Below are positions 8,789 to 18,716 of a stretch of DNA of 64,000 nt, piece by piece. Positions within the stretch are counted from its first letter, which is position 1. Each line of letters begins with the position of its first letter. The position numbers and the translations under genes are program-made. The stretch covers positions 50,996 to 114,995 of the forward strand of contig DIZI01000018.1 in the NCBI GenBank assembly GCA_002427885.1. Reading direction: 5' to 3'. This DNA comes from Paludibacter sp. UBA6032 (GTDB lineage: Bacteria; Bacteroidota; Bacteroidia; Bacteroidales; Paludibacteraceae). Below the pieces are notes generated by a model. The model saw only the letters and a program-made list of their open reading frames with translations. It had not been told where the DNA came from and did no database searches.

Positions 8789-9554
8789 TCAAACTAAATC
8801 CGAACCAACCATTCGTTTTGTAGGAATTATTCCGGCACGCTTTGCCTCCACCCGCTTCCCGGGAAAACCACTGGTAAAAATAGGTGGTAAAACCATGATT
8901 CAGCGGGTTTACGAACAGGTTTCGAAGGCATTGTCCGAAGTTTATATTGCCACGGATGATCAACGGATCTTTGACGAAGTAATTGCTTTCGGAGGTAGAG
9001 TCGTTATGACTTCAAGTGAGCATAAAAGTGGAACCGATCGATGTTATGAAGCATATACAAAATTAAAAGAACACTTTGATGTGGTGATGAACATTCAGGG
9101 CGATGAACCTTTTATTCAACCGGAACAAATCAAAACACTTCAGACTTGTTTCGACGAACCGGAGACGGAGATTGCCACTTTGGCAAAAGTCTTTACTGAA
9201 AAGGATGGTTTCGACGCTTTAAACAACCCGAATAGTCCGAAACTGGTTATCAATAAACGAAACGAAGCAATGTATTTCAGTCGTTCGGTAATTCCGTTTA
9301 TTCGAAACGCTGAAACAGAAAACTGGATAACACGTCACTCTTACCTTAAACACGTTGGAATTTATGCCTATCGGGCCGATGTGCTGAAAGAACTGACACA
9401 CATGGAACAATCACCGCTGGAAATTGCCGAGTCGCTTGAGCAGTTGCGCTGGCTCGAAAATGGTTATCGTATCAAAGTCGGTTTTACCGATGTGGAAACA
9501 ATTGGCATTGATACACCGGAAGACCTGGAAAAGGTGAAAGATTTAACACTTTAA
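8778..9554 (+). CDS. kdsB: 3-deoxy-manno-octulosonate cytidylyltransferase (CMP-KDO synthetase)
   Basis: Activates KDO with CTP for attachment to lipid A. The nucleotide-binding loop GIIPARFASTRFPGKPL, then ATDDQRIF, NIQGDEPFI and GIDTPEDLEKV are all family signatures. The start is placed at the ATG at 8778 (258 residues), which begins just before the family core. The longer frame from 8715 would overlap the upstream gene by 74 bases and adds non-family sequence. The 11-base overlap with the Lnb-like gene suggests translational coupling of two envelope-biogenesis genes. A strong hairpin ends the unit. Confidence 0.95.
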   Translation: MKNNQTKSEPTIRFVGIIPARFASTRFPGKPLVKIGGKTMIQRVYEQVSKALSEVYIATDDQRIFDEVIAFGGRVVMTSSEHKSGTDRCYEAYTKLKEHFDVVMNIQGDEPFIQPEQIKTLQTCFDEPETEIATLAKVFTEKDGFDALNNPNSPKLVINKRNEAMYFSRSVIPFIRNAETENWITRHSYLKHVGIYAYRADVLKELTHMEQSPLEIAESLEQLRWLENGYRIKVGFTDVETIGIDTPEDLEKVKDLTL

Positions 9555-9560
9555 GAAACA

Positions 9561-9591
9561 ATGCGGGATTCATAAAATATGAATCCCGCAT
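9561..9591. terminator. Bidirectional terminator between kdsB and the DMP19 gene
   Basis: Perfect 14-bp stem (ATGCGGGATTCATA with its complement) around a 3-base AAA loop, followed on the plus strand by CGTTTTAAATAATTT. It sits between two convergent genes and can serve both. Confidence 0.85.
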
Positions 9592-9595
9592 CGTT

Positions 9596-10093
9596 TTAAA
9601 TAATTTCGGCAAAATCAGCAATATGCTCATCCACATACGCAGCAATTAAGGCCGTTTGTTTTTCCTCCATTTCAAAATACAATTCTTCAAGATCATCGAA
9701 AACTTCAAAATCGACATACATAGCATTGAATTCCTCTTCTGTGGTTTCACGTTCCAGTACGGTTTTATTCGGATCGTAAATTTCCTTTGCTTTGTAAATT
9801 AATTTGGATAATTCGATTGCTCCAAACTGTTTAATAGCTTTGGCAAAAGGATTTGCAAAAATATAACCTCCATAGCCGTTTTGGATCAATTGCACAAAAC
9901 CGCCATCACGCATTTCGTCCTGAAAGAAACGATGGGCCAGCAAGGTATGCTGCGAACCATTTAGTTTCGACATGTTTTCAGCGGTTAAATTACCACCAAT
10001 GGCTTCCAGATAAGCATTAGTAAATACCTGTAGGAATTCATCCATTCCCTTTTTGGCCGCTGCAGCCAAATCACTGTCTTTTAGTTGAATCAT
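9596..10093 (-). CDS. DMP19 family (DUF4375) protein
   Basis: 165-residue acidic soluble protein. The central part (about 35-125), with FFQDEMRDGGFVQLIQNGYG and FANPFAKAIKQFGA, matches the DMP19/DUF4375 fold. DMP19 of Neisseria is a DNA-mimic protein that binds a repressor. Many homologues are uncharacterised, and the acidic C-terminus here (DFEVFDDLEELYFEMEE) is compatible with either. It follows the GH13 gene by 60 bases on the same strand, so it may be read through from the alpha-glucan operon. Confidence 0.75.
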   Translation of the reverse strand: MIQLKDSDLAAAAKKGMDEFLQVFTNAYLEAIGGNLTAENMSKLNGSQHTLLAHRFFQDEMRDGGFVQLIQNGYGGYIFANPFAKAIKQFGAIELSKLIYKAKEIYDPNKTVLERETTEEEFNAMYVDFEVFDDLEELYFEMEEKQTALIAAYVDEHIADFAEII

Positions 10094-10153
10094 AATTGTT
10101 GAAAGTTCCCTTCAGCCGGAGAAACGGACTTTAAGAACCTGTTAATCATTAAA

Positions 10154-12529
10154 TTATTTTTTTGTGAGTAAAATATCAGCACTGTAAGCCGGCAACTGAA
10201 TGCTGATTTTATGATTTGATACTACAAAGTTATGATTAAATGTCGATTTTAAATCACCCAGTGTAAACATTTCCGGTATTTCTGTTTCAATTGTTTGTGG
10301 TTTTGCCGAATTATTGATAAAAACCAACGCTTCCTTTTTAAAATAATTCCTGGCATAAACCCAGGTGTCTTTTGTTGTTTGAATATTGATAAAATCGCCG
10401 TAAATCAATACCGGATTATTACTACGTAAATGTGTCAGAATTGAAACATTTTTCCTGAGCTTCACTTCGCGTTTGTTTAAACCTTCAAATTTCATCATGC
10501 GACGACAATCCGGATCGTTAGCTCCTGTCAGACCAATTTCATCACCATAGAAAATAACAGGAATACCCGGAATGGTCAGGTTAAAGGTATGCATCAAAAA
10601 CAATTTATCGTAAGCTGTAGAATCAGTAATACCAATATTTCGTTTCCATCCGGCCGCTTTGGAGTCTTCACCAAATTTCAAATCGCCGGAAGCCAGAGCC
10701 ATAAAACGGGGTTTATCATGATTTCCCGATATATTTCCCATTAAATTATGGTTTCCATACCGATACAAACTTGAATTTAAAATGGTTTCTACCTGTTCCA
10801 GATTACTTCCTCCCACACCTGCAAAAGTAGTGTTTGCAATATCATAAACATTAAAATCAAATTGTCCATCCAGCATGCCGGTAGTCAGATAGCTACTTAT
10901 CAATTCTGGGCTTCCGTAAGTTTCGCCAATCTGATACAGTTTGTTTCCTTTATTTTGTTTTTTTATTTTCAGGGTCAACTCACGCCAGAATTTTTCGGTA
11001 ATATGCTTTGTAGCATCATGACGGAAACCATCCAACTTAAATTCATTCAACCAAAACATGGCCGAATCGGTCATTATATCCACCACTTTTGGATTTGATA
11101 AATCAAGCGTTGGCAAAAACGTATCGAACCAGGTGGTTAGCCGGTAATCGTCCCAACGTTCGGTATTCATAGTTCCATCGGGCAAATACAAAGGAGTTGT
11201 CCACTCAGGATGTTGTTTGTAGAAAGGATGCTCAATATGAACATGATGTGCCACATAATCGAGTAAGACATTCATATTTTTTCTATGTGCATCGGCTACC
11301 AGATTTTTAAATTCCTTATTGGTACCAAAGCGAAAATCTACTTTGGATGATGAAACAGGCCAATAACCGTGATAACCCGAAAACTTAGTCTTCATTAGGG
11401 GATAATATCCCCAGGCATCGGTAGGGTTCTGATTCAACGGAGAAATCCACAAAGTATTCGTTCCCAGTCTTTTAAAGTACCCACCATCAATTTTTTGTTG
11501 TAATCCGGCTAAATCTCCACCCCAAAAATCAACTTTATGATTTACGTCGCTACGATTTAATGGATGATCATTGGATTTATCACCATTCATAAATCGGTCG
11601 ATCAACATAAAGTACATGATTTGAGCTTGTTTGTCTTGACGCGTAATTTGCTTTGAATCAGTCAAAACTGTTCCCCTTTCTAACGGAATCAAAATATCAT
11701 TACTTATCCCAAAATCATTACTTGCCCAAACGCGGATATAAGAGCGTTTGAGTCTCCTTGCTTCGGCTGGAATCTCAACAATAATTTTACCATCACTCAA
11801 TTTTATAAACCGGGGAGTTAACCGATAATTCTGCCAATATGCAAAAACATTGCTTATTCCATTTTTAACACTCAATTGGATGGTCAGGTTATTATATTTA
11901 TCACTATAAAGTATCGGATATTTGTTGTTTTTGCCTGACACCTGTAAAATTGAATTAAATTTTCCATATCCGTTATCGACTTTATTCGGATTTCCGGGGT
12001 CACTATTTTGAACGCCATCCAAACACAATTGATACAAATAAGTTCCTGGACTTAAATTCAAAGCAACTTCATATAAACCTCCTTTGCTCAACTTCAAATC
12101 GGGAGTTTTAGATGCTGTCCAGTCGTTCATTTGTCCGACAATCTGAACAGTCTTATAGGTTTTAACTCCGGGATTAAAATGGAAAATATAATCTGTTTTA
12201 TCTGTTTTTCTGCATGGAACCGAATAGGGAACTCCTTTCAACCAGAGTTTTACATCTACAAAATGTTCCATATCTTTGGATACGTTCAGGGTTGCAGTTA
12301 GCTTGTCGCTATCTACCTTGCAAACCAGTTTTTCAGAAGAACTGGTAATCGAATCAATATTCAGGGGATTCATAATAAAATCCTGTAAATAAAGGGTATT
12401 ATCGCCAATATTCAGAGTCAGTAAGGAATTCAGATTCTTATTGTCTTCTGAATTTGTCGGAAAATTTAGTTTGGGTTGACAGGCTGTAAACGCCAATACA
12501 ATCAGGGCTAAAAAGAAAGTTTTATTCAT
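10154..12529 (-). CDS. GH13 alpha-amylase family lipoprotein with N-terminal E-set/CBM48-like domain
   Basis: 791 residues. It has a lipoprotein signal (MNKTFFLALIVLAFTACQPK, Cys17). An early-set module like CBM48 follows (about 115-200, VQIVGQMNDWTASKTPDL), then a GH13 barrel from about 300. Catalytic residues are visible: Asp in LDGFRHDATKHI (near residue 500), Glu in YQIGETYGS and Asp in NISGNHDKPRF. DYVAHHVHIEHPF is conserved region I. It should cleave alpha-1,4-glucans in the periplasm or at the outer membrane. It is the last glycoside hydrolase gene of the minus-strand alpha-glucan operon, 8 bases after the DUF4153 gene. Confidence 0.9.
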   Translation of the reverse strand: MNKTFFLALIVLAFTACQPKLNFPTNSEDNKNLNSLLTLNIGDNTLYLQDFIMNPLNIDSITSSSEKLVCKVDSDKLTATLNVSKDMEHFVDVKLWLKGVPYSVPCRKTDKTDYIFHFNPGVKTYKTVQIVGQMNDWTASKTPDLKLSKGGLYEVALNLSPGTYLYQLCLDGVQNSDPGNPNKVDNGYGKFNSILQVSGKNNKYPILYSDKYNNLTIQLSVKNGISNVFAYWQNYRLTPRFIKLSDGKIIVEIPAEARRLKRSYIRVWASNDFGISNDILIPLERGTVLTDSKQITRQDKQAQIMYFMLIDRFMNGDKSNDHPLNRSDVNHKVDFWGGDLAGLQQKIDGGYFKRLGTNTLWISPLNQNPTDAWGYYPLMKTKFSGYHGYWPVSSSKVDFRFGTNKEFKNLVADAHRKNMNVLLDYVAHHVHIEHPFYKQHPEWTTPLYLPDGTMNTERWDDYRLTTWFDTFLPTLDLSNPKVVDIMTDSAMFWLNEFKLDGFRHDATKHITEKFWRELTLKIKKQNKGNKLYQIGETYGSPELISSYLTTGMLDGQFDFNVYDIANTTFAGVGGSNLEQVETILNSSLYRYGNHNLMGNISGNHDKPRFMALASGDLKFGEDSKAAGWKRNIGITDSTAYDKLFLMHTFNLTIPGIPVIFYGDEIGLTGANDPDCRRMMKFEGLNKREVKLRKNVSILTHLRSNNPVLIYGDFINIQTTKDTWVYARNYFKKEALVFINNSAKPQTIETEIPEMFTLGDLKSTFNHNFVVSNHKISIQLPAYSADILLTKK

Positions 12530-12537
12530 TTTTAAAA

Positions 12538-14301
12538 TTATTTTAAGAATAAGTCTGCTTCAATATTCGTAACAGTGACACTATCCGTCTTTTGATAATA
12601 AAATCCGGTTAAATGATTAATTATTAGTTTGTAATTTTCACCATCAATAGTCAACGTATCAGCTGAATAGATAGTTTTGGGTTTATATAGTTTTAATATT
12701 TCCTTTATTTTTAATTTTAACTTAATTTCGATATTATACTTTTTATCAATTGGTTTTAAAATAATAAATGTATTATTTACATATCTGATAATAAGATCAT
12801 TACCAACGTACACATTTTCCTGATCATTTGGACGTTGAAGTCTTATATACGATCTAAAATCCTTTTTAATATCAATAACTTGTTGATTAAACTGTTGATT
12901 TATATCAAAATATCTATATTTATCTTTTTGATTGTCCGAAAATTCAGATGGATTAATGTCTGATTTGTCTATACCTAATTTTTTATTGATTTCCCTGTAA
13001 TTCATATTTTGTATCGAATCTACAAAATAAGATTGTAAAGAAATTGTACCAAAATTTTGACAAGTATATTTTACATCTGCGGATAGCTTGTTTGCTTGTA
13101 TTGAATCTACTTTTATCATTTTATTCTGATTTTCAATCACTTTCCCATTGTTCAATAATTTTGCATCAGTCATTATTTGTTCAATTTCCTTTAGCAAAGT
13201 TCTTTTGGTAATACTAAACACACTCCAGGGTCCAATTGATGAAAGAAAAAGAACGGCAGAAAACGTGATGACTATCCATTTCAAATGATGTGCCTGCGAA
13301 ATGAAAAGATAAATACAAATTCCATACAACCACACATTTAAAATTAAGACATACAAACGATTAATTGTTAAACCATAATCGTCCAAACGGCGAAATATAC
13401 CAATCGACATTAACACTAAAAGTGGCATCAAAAGCAATGGAAAATATCTTGAAAAAAGATTTACAACTTTATTATCAGCATTCAGCCGTAAAGGGTATAA
13501 AATAAATATGCATAAAAAACCACCAAGCCCAAGGACTGAAACCAGGGTTGAAACCCAACCATTTGGCAGTTCCCATTTAATAATTATCTGAAAAAGATAT
13601 ACATACAATATTAATGTATAAGCAGCCAGAATGGGAAGTAAAATATACAATCCAAAGATCCTGATGATTTTGTGAAAAGAAAATTCCTGCCTCCGTTTTT
13701 CGATCTCATCCGGGACATTGGACAAAAAATATATCGGTCCGAAAATCACAAAACAAACTACAGCCAGATCTGTATATACTTTTTTATCGATATCAATATT
13801 AAACAATTTATTGAGAGACAATATTGCTAAACCCAAACCTGCGTATAATATTAAGGAAAATACACCTGAAATAAATAACTGAATGAGACTTTCACGACTA
13901 AAATCCCAAAAAGGAATGTCACTGTTTTTCTTAAAAAATGAAACATAAAAAGCAGAAAAAACAAATACAATTCCCAATGCTATCATCTGATAATAATGAT
14001 ATGCAAGCAATTTGTCGGGAAGTGACAAGCAATAAACAGCCAACAATATAGTTGAAAGCAGATTGAATAAGATCCGCAATGATACCTTCTTAAATTCTTC
14101 CAGAAATAAAGTGACTGCAACGTTCTGCAATATTCCCAATATGAAGAAGGCCCACAAGCTGTCACGAATTTCAACTTTAACTTTTTGGATAGATAAAAAG
14201 CACAGAACCGATAAGCCTATGATAAACAAAAGTGTAAATGGAAATCGTACAAAGACAATTTTCAATTTACCAATCCAGGTTTTAAATGATAGCCTTTTCA
14301 T
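12538..14301 (-). CDS. DUF4153 domain multi-spanning membrane protein
   Basis: 587 residues with about ten transmembrane helices in the first 380 residues and a soluble C-terminal part (about 385-587). The helical region, with GIFSLILYAGLGLAILSLNK and YILLPILAAYTLILYVYLF, matches DUF4153 proteins, whose function is unknown. It lies inside the carbohydrate operon: 64 bases from the GH3 gene upstream and 8 bases from the GH13 gene downstream. Whether it serves sugar use or is a passenger cannot be said. Confidence 0.75.
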   Translation of the reverse strand: MKRLSFKTWIGKLKIVFVRFPFTLLFIIGLSVLCFLSIQKVKVEIRDSLWAFFILGILQNVAVTLFLEEFKKVSLRILFNLLSTILLAVYCLSLPDKLLAYHYYQMIALGIVFVFSAFYVSFFKKNSDIPFWDFSRESLIQLFISGVFSLILYAGLGLAILSLNKLFNIDIDKKVYTDLAVVCFVIFGPIYFLSNVPDEIEKRRQEFSFHKIIRIFGLYILLPILAAYTLILYVYLFQIIIKWELPNGWVSTLVSVLGLGGFLCIFILYPLRLNADNKVVNLFSRYFPLLLMPLLVLMSIGIFRRLDDYGLTINRLYVLILNVWLYGICIYLFISQAHHLKWIVITFSAVLFLSSIGPWSVFSITKRTLLKEIEQIMTDAKLLNNGKVIENQNKMIKVDSIQANKLSADVKYTCQNFGTISLQSYFVDSIQNMNYREINKKLGIDKSDINPSEFSDNQKDKYRYFDINQQFNQQVIDIKKDFRSYIRLQRPNDQENVYVGNDLIIRYVNNTFIILKPIDKKYNIEIKLKLKIKEILKLYKPKTIYSADTLTIDGENYKLIINHLTGFYYQKTDSVTVTNIEADLFLK

Positions 14302-14365
14302 GATTAAAATATATTAGAAAAAATCACATTATCAACAAAGAAATACGTTTATAAAGCACATTAGA

Positions 14366-16822
14366 TTAAAGAATTACATTCCCGGTCAAATGAATATCAC
14401 GAACTGATGAACCAACACTTATTGTAAATTCACCAGGTTCAACAACAAATTTGTTTGTATTGACATCAAAGAACGAGAATGCATCTTCATTCAAATCGAT
14501 ATTTATAATTCTTGATTCACCTTTTTTCAGAAAGATTTTATCAAAACCTTTCAACTCCTTTTTTGGACGGGGAACTGAAGAAATCAGATCACCCACATAA
14601 ACCTGACAAACTTCTGCACCATCAAATTTCCCGGTATTTTTCACTGTAAACGAAACAGTTACATGATTTCCATCCAGTTTTTGTATTTTTAAACCGGAAT
14701 ATTCGAAATTAGTATAACTTAACCCAAAACCAAAAGGATAAAGCGGTTCAATACCCGATTTTTCATAACCTTTGTAACCTAAAAATACACCTTCATTGTA
14801 CTGCACACGTTTATGCGTAACATCCGGTCTGCTATCTACGTAATTATTGAAAGTCGGATTATCTTCAAGACGTTTTTCGATAGAAATCGGTAATTTTCCA
14901 CTTGGTGAAATCTTACCGGTTATTAACTCTGCAAGTGCCTGACCACCTTGTTGACCCGGGTACCAGGCCATTATAATGCCTTTTACTTTGTCTTTCCACG
15001 ATGCCATTTCTACACCACCTCCTGCATTAATAATTACAACGACATTTTTATTAAGTTTCGAAACCTTATCTATTAATTCTGTTTGTTCTTTTGGTAATTC
15101 AAACGGGCGGTCAAAACCTTCGCCTTCGAGGGAACTATTAAAGCCGGCACAGATTACAACATTTTCAGCGTTTTTTATTTTATCATTGGAGTTCACATCC
15201 TTTAGTCCGGTATAAGCGAAATTTACAACGGCATCTCCAGATCCTTCAAAATACTCTATTACAATAGGATACTCTTTGCCGGCCTCAACACGAACATTTA
15301 CATCCTTACCGGATAATGGATGCATATTCCAATCGGTAAGGGCTAATTTTCCATCAAAAAACATTCTGTAACCATCGTCGGCAGAAAGCTTCAGTTTGTA
15401 TTCACCTGTCACTTTGGGTTTGAAAATAGCTGACCAACGAACTGAAAAATTGTCATTTGGATATCCCGCTAAAGCAGCCCCTTGTTGCCAGTCGAAATTA
15501 ATTGATTGATCAACCCCGATAAAATCAGGAGTGCCGGATAATTTCTCATTTTTGAAATATTCGGCTTTAAAACCGGGAATTTTACAATCCTTTTCAGTAA
15601 AAAATTCGCCATCCCGCATTAAATCTGTATCCGGAACCGGATCCAGTATAAAATCGAAGTTTTTATGATTGGATTTATCTTGTAAAGCTTTATACAATGA
15701 TACAGAGCTAAATGGATCTACAAACCCACTGCCACCACCTGTTGGTATTTCATTGGTATTTGGTCCTAAAACAATTGTTTTTCCTTTCAAGGGTAAAACA
15801 TTTGCATCGTTTTTCAACATGACTATGCCTTCGCGGGCAATTTGTAGGGCAATATTTTCTGTATAAGGATTCCTTTCGGGAATAGAAGCGTCCTTCTTCG
15901 GATTATCAAAAATTCCAAAGGATATAATCGTTTGAAGGATATGTTGCACTTTTTCATCAATTGTCTTTACGCTTACCAATCCATATTCAATGGCTTTTGA
16001 AAGATTTTCATAATTCATATATTGACCGTCGGGCATTTCCATATCCAAACCTCCGTTTGCTGCTCCGACAGTTGAATAAACCGAAACCCAATCGGACATT
16101 AGAATTCCTTTGAAATCCCACATTTTGCGAAGCACAGCAATATTGAGGTACTCATTTTCCGAAGAATGCACGCCGTTTACTAAGTTATAACTATTCATTA
16201 CCGCTCCAACATTTGCCTGTTGAACTGCTTTACGGAAAGTAGCAAGATAAACTTCGTGTAAAGTTCTTTTGTCAATATCGGAACTAACATCATGCCGGTC
16301 ATATTCTTCATTATTTCCGGCAAAATGTTTAATGGTTGCGATTACGTTTTGCGATTGAACACCCTTAATATACTGCACGGCAGTTTCACTTGCCAAATAG
16401 GGATCTTCACCGAAATATTCGAAATTACGACCACACAATGGCGAGCGGTATATGTTCACGCCCGGCCCTAACAAAATGTTAACTCCTCTGGCCCTGCAAT
16501 CCAGTCCCAGGCCCTCTCCTACTTTATGCATTAATTCACGGTTCCAGGTAGAAGTCGTAGCTATTCCACATGGATAAAGTGTACTTTTTGTGTTATTTCT
16601 GACTCCCTGTGGTCCATCAGCCATTCTGATCTCCGGAATGCCCAGTCGAGGTATCGCTCTGATAAAAAAATCATTATATCCGCTGATATAATCAATTTTT
16701 TCCTTAAGAGTCATTTGTTCGACCAAAGATTTGGCTCTGTTTACGGCATCCGATGAAAACTTTTGTGCACTTAAAATGAAACTGAATAAAAGAAGATAAA
16801 TTGCTAAAATTAATTTTTTCAT
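14366..16822 (-). CDS. GH3 glycoside hydrolase with PA14 insertion (beta-glucosidase-like)
   Basis: 818 residues with a signal peptide (MKKLILAIYLLLFSFILSAQ). Domains in order: GH3 barrel (about 35-310), with KHFAGNNEEYDRHDVSSD and the nucleophile Asp in ILMSDWVSVY (near 243); the GH3 C-domain; a PA14 insertion (about 415-540, GFKAEYFKNEKLSGTPDF); the rest of the C-domain (YPGQQGGQALAELI); and a fibronectin III-like end (about 705-815). PA14 in GH3 enzymes usually helps shape substrate specificity. The enzyme should remove terminal sugars from oligosaccharides in the periplasm. A beta-linkage enzyme is unexpected among alpha-glucan genes. It lies 24 bases after the GH13 gene in the same operon. 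Confidence 0.92.
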   Translation of the reverse strand: MKKLILAIYLLLFSFILSAQKFSSDAVNRAKSLVEQMTLKEKIDYISGYNDFFIRAIPRLGIPEIRMADGPQGVRNNTKSTLYPCGIATTSTWNRELMHKVGEGLGLDCRARGVNILLGPGVNIYRSPLCGRNFEYFGEDPYLASETAVQYIKGVQSQNVIATIKHFAGNNEEYDRHDVSSDIDKRTLHEVYLATFRKAVQQANVGAVMNSYNLVNGVHSSENEYLNIAVLRKMWDFKGILMSDWVSVYSTVGAANGGLDMEMPDGQYMNYENLSKAIEYGLVSVKTIDEKVQHILQTIISFGIFDNPKKDASIPERNPYTENIALQIAREGIVMLKNDANVLPLKGKTIVLGPNTNEIPTGGGSGFVDPFSSVSLYKALQDKSNHKNFDFILDPVPDTDLMRDGEFFTEKDCKIPGFKAEYFKNEKLSGTPDFIGVDQSINFDWQQGAALAGYPNDNFSVRWSAIFKPKVTGEYKLKLSADDGYRMFFDGKLALTDWNMHPLSGKDVNVRVEAGKEYPIVIEYFEGSGDAVVNFAYTGLKDVNSNDKIKNAENVVICAGFNSSLEGEGFDRPFELPKEQTELIDKVSKLNKNVVVIINAGGGVEMASWKDKVKGIIMAWYPGQQGGQALAELITGKISPSGKLPISIEKRLEDNPTFNNYVDSRPDVTHKRVQYNEGVFLGYKGYEKSGIEPLYPFGFGLSYTNFEYSGLKIQKLDGNHVTVSFTVKNTGKFDGAEVCQVYVGDLISSVPRPKKELKGFDKIFLKKGESRIINIDLNEDAFSFFDVNTNKFVVEPGEFTISVGSSVRDIHLTGNVIL

Positions 16823-16846
16823 GGTATATGTAATTTACAATGTTCT

Positions 16847-18691
16847 TTATTTTATCTCCAATATCAATACGGTTTTAGATGAAATACGAATTGGAGATTC
16901 CAACGAATACATTTTTGACGTTGTAATCTCAATTCCTTCCCTTTTTCCGGAAAGCATTTCGCCAAACCGGGCAAGATTTAATTCTGTTGGCTGTCCGTTA
17001 TTGTTTGCGATAATCATGATTGTTTTATCATTATTGTATCTGAAATTGACATAGATCCCGTTTCCGGGGATAAACTGTTTCATTTTTCCGCATTGAAGTA
17101 CCGGATTATTCTTTCTATATTTCAACAGTACCTTCAAGTAATCAAACACTTCATTTTCAGCAATTGTTCTGCCTTTTTGAGTAAAAGCATTCCGCTTATC
17201 GGCGATCCAGCCACCCGGAAAATCGAACCGGTTCCCTTCGTAACTCCCGGCAATTCCATCGAGCATAATCTCGGTTCCATAATAAATCTGTGGATATCCC
17301 CGTGATGTTACCAGCATGGCTAAAGCCATTTTATATTTTGCAACATCTCTTTTTACGGCAGTTGAATAACGATCAATATCATGATTATCCAAAAAATTCA
17401 TAATCATATTCGTATTTGGATAGACAAAATCCTGAGCATATAGCGAATAAAAACGCGCCAAACCACCATCCCAACTTTCAGGTTCATTAAATGCCTCACT
17501 AAAAACATCTTTCAGGCAAAAATCCATGACACTTGTCAGTCGGGAATCAAAACCATCTTTGTTATTATTCCCCGATTGATAATACGCAATTTCAGCCGGA
17601 GTTTTTACCCAGCATTCGCCCACAACATTCATATACGGATATTCATTTCGGATAGATTGCACAAACCTTGCGGCAGTTTTGATGTCGTTATAAGGATATG
17701 TATCCACACGCATTCCATCAATATTGGCTCTTTCAATCCAAAAAATATACACTTGTTTCAAATAATCGAATAGCAATGGATTTTGAAGATTCAAATCTGG
17801 CATATTGGGAGCAAACCAGCCGTGTGTCAAACGGTATAAATCGGAATTTGACGCATACGGATCTGTCCATGCAGTCATACGGTAATTAGAAGAAGTATAA
17901 GTCGGCCAGGTATTGAACCAGTCCTTTGCAGGTAGATCCTTTACCCACCAGTGCGATGATCCGCAATGATTCGGAACCACATCAATAATCAACTTCAATC
18001 CGTTGGCATGACATGAATCAGAAAGTCGGAGATAATCATTATTGTTTCCTAAACGTGGATCAATTTTGTAATAATCGGAACAAGCATAATGATGGTAAGA
18101 GTATTGTGTATCGTTATTATCGAAGAGTGGTGTAGTCCAGAGCGTCGTTATTCCTAAATCGGCAAGATAAGGTATCTTTGAAATAATACCATCAATGTCA
18201 CCTCCATGACGCGCACCGGGAATATCACGGTGAACAGCCTGATGATAACCCGGAATTGAATCATTTGCAGGATTTCCATTGGCAAACCGATCGGGCATCA
18301 ATAAATAAATTGCATCTGCTTCAGTAAAGCTTTTTCGTGCAGCTGACTCATCCCGACGCTTTTTTAATTCATATACCAGTATTTGTTTTTTCTTTCCCTT
18401 TTTAAAAACAATATTAAATTTGCCGGGCAGAGTTGTTTTTGCAATATTCAAATAAAGAAAGATATAATTCGCATTATCTGTCAATTCTTTTCTTACTATT
18501 GAAACACCGGGATAAATAACTGAAACCTCAGCTGAGTTTATTCCAACTCCATATAACATAATTTGAAGTTCCCGTTGATTCATTTCTGTCCACCAAAAAG
18601 TTGGTTCAACACGTTGTACCAAAGGCAATGTTTTAGCCTCAAGCTGAGATACGAGAAGAACAGTAATGAATAGTTGGAAAATCCTTTTCAT
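16847..18691 (-). CDS. GH13 SusA-like neopullulanase/cyclomaltodextrinase
   Basis: 614 residues with a signal peptide (MKRIFQLFITVLLVSQLEAK), so periplasmic. The N-terminal domain (about 20-115, VEPTFWWTEMNQRELQIMLYG) is the one found in Bacteroidota SusA-type enzymes. In the GH13 barrel, region I is IIDVVPNHCG, the nucleophile is in IDGMRVDTYPYND (near 326), the acid/base Glu in VVGECWVK and the third acid in FLDNHDIDRY. It should hydrolyse imported maltodextrins. It is a clear paralogue of the enzyme encoded at 28799-30646 on the other arm. Confidence 0.93.
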   Translation of the reverse strand: MKRIFQLFITVLLVSQLEAKTLPLVQRVEPTFWWTEMNQRELQIMLYGVGINSAEVSVIYPGVSIVRKELTDNANYIFLYLNIAKTTLPGKFNIVFKKGKKKQILVYELKKRRDESAARKSFTEADAIYLLMPDRFANGNPANDSIPGYHQAVHRDIPGARHGGDIDGIISKIPYLADLGITTLWTTPLFDNNDTQYSYHHYACSDYYKIDPRLGNNNDYLRLSDSCHANGLKLIIDVVPNHCGSSHWWVKDLPAKDWFNTWPTYTSSNYRMTAWTDPYASNSDLYRLTHGWFAPNMPDLNLQNPLLFDYLKQVYIFWIERANIDGMRVDTYPYNDIKTAARFVQSIRNEYPYMNVVGECWVKTPAEIAYYQSGNNNKDGFDSRLTSVMDFCLKDVFSEAFNEPESWDGGLARFYSLYAQDFVYPNTNMIMNFLDNHDIDRYSTAVKRDVAKYKMALAMLVTSRGYPQIYYGTEIMLDGIAGSYEGNRFDFPGGWIADKRNAFTQKGRTIAENEVFDYLKVLLKYRKNNPVLQCGKMKQFIPGNGIYVNFRYNNDKTIMIIANNNGQPTELNLARFGEMLSGKREGIEITTSKMYSLESPIRISSKTVLILEIK

Positions 18692-18716
18692 ATGATGGAA
18701 TAAAATTTTAAAATTA

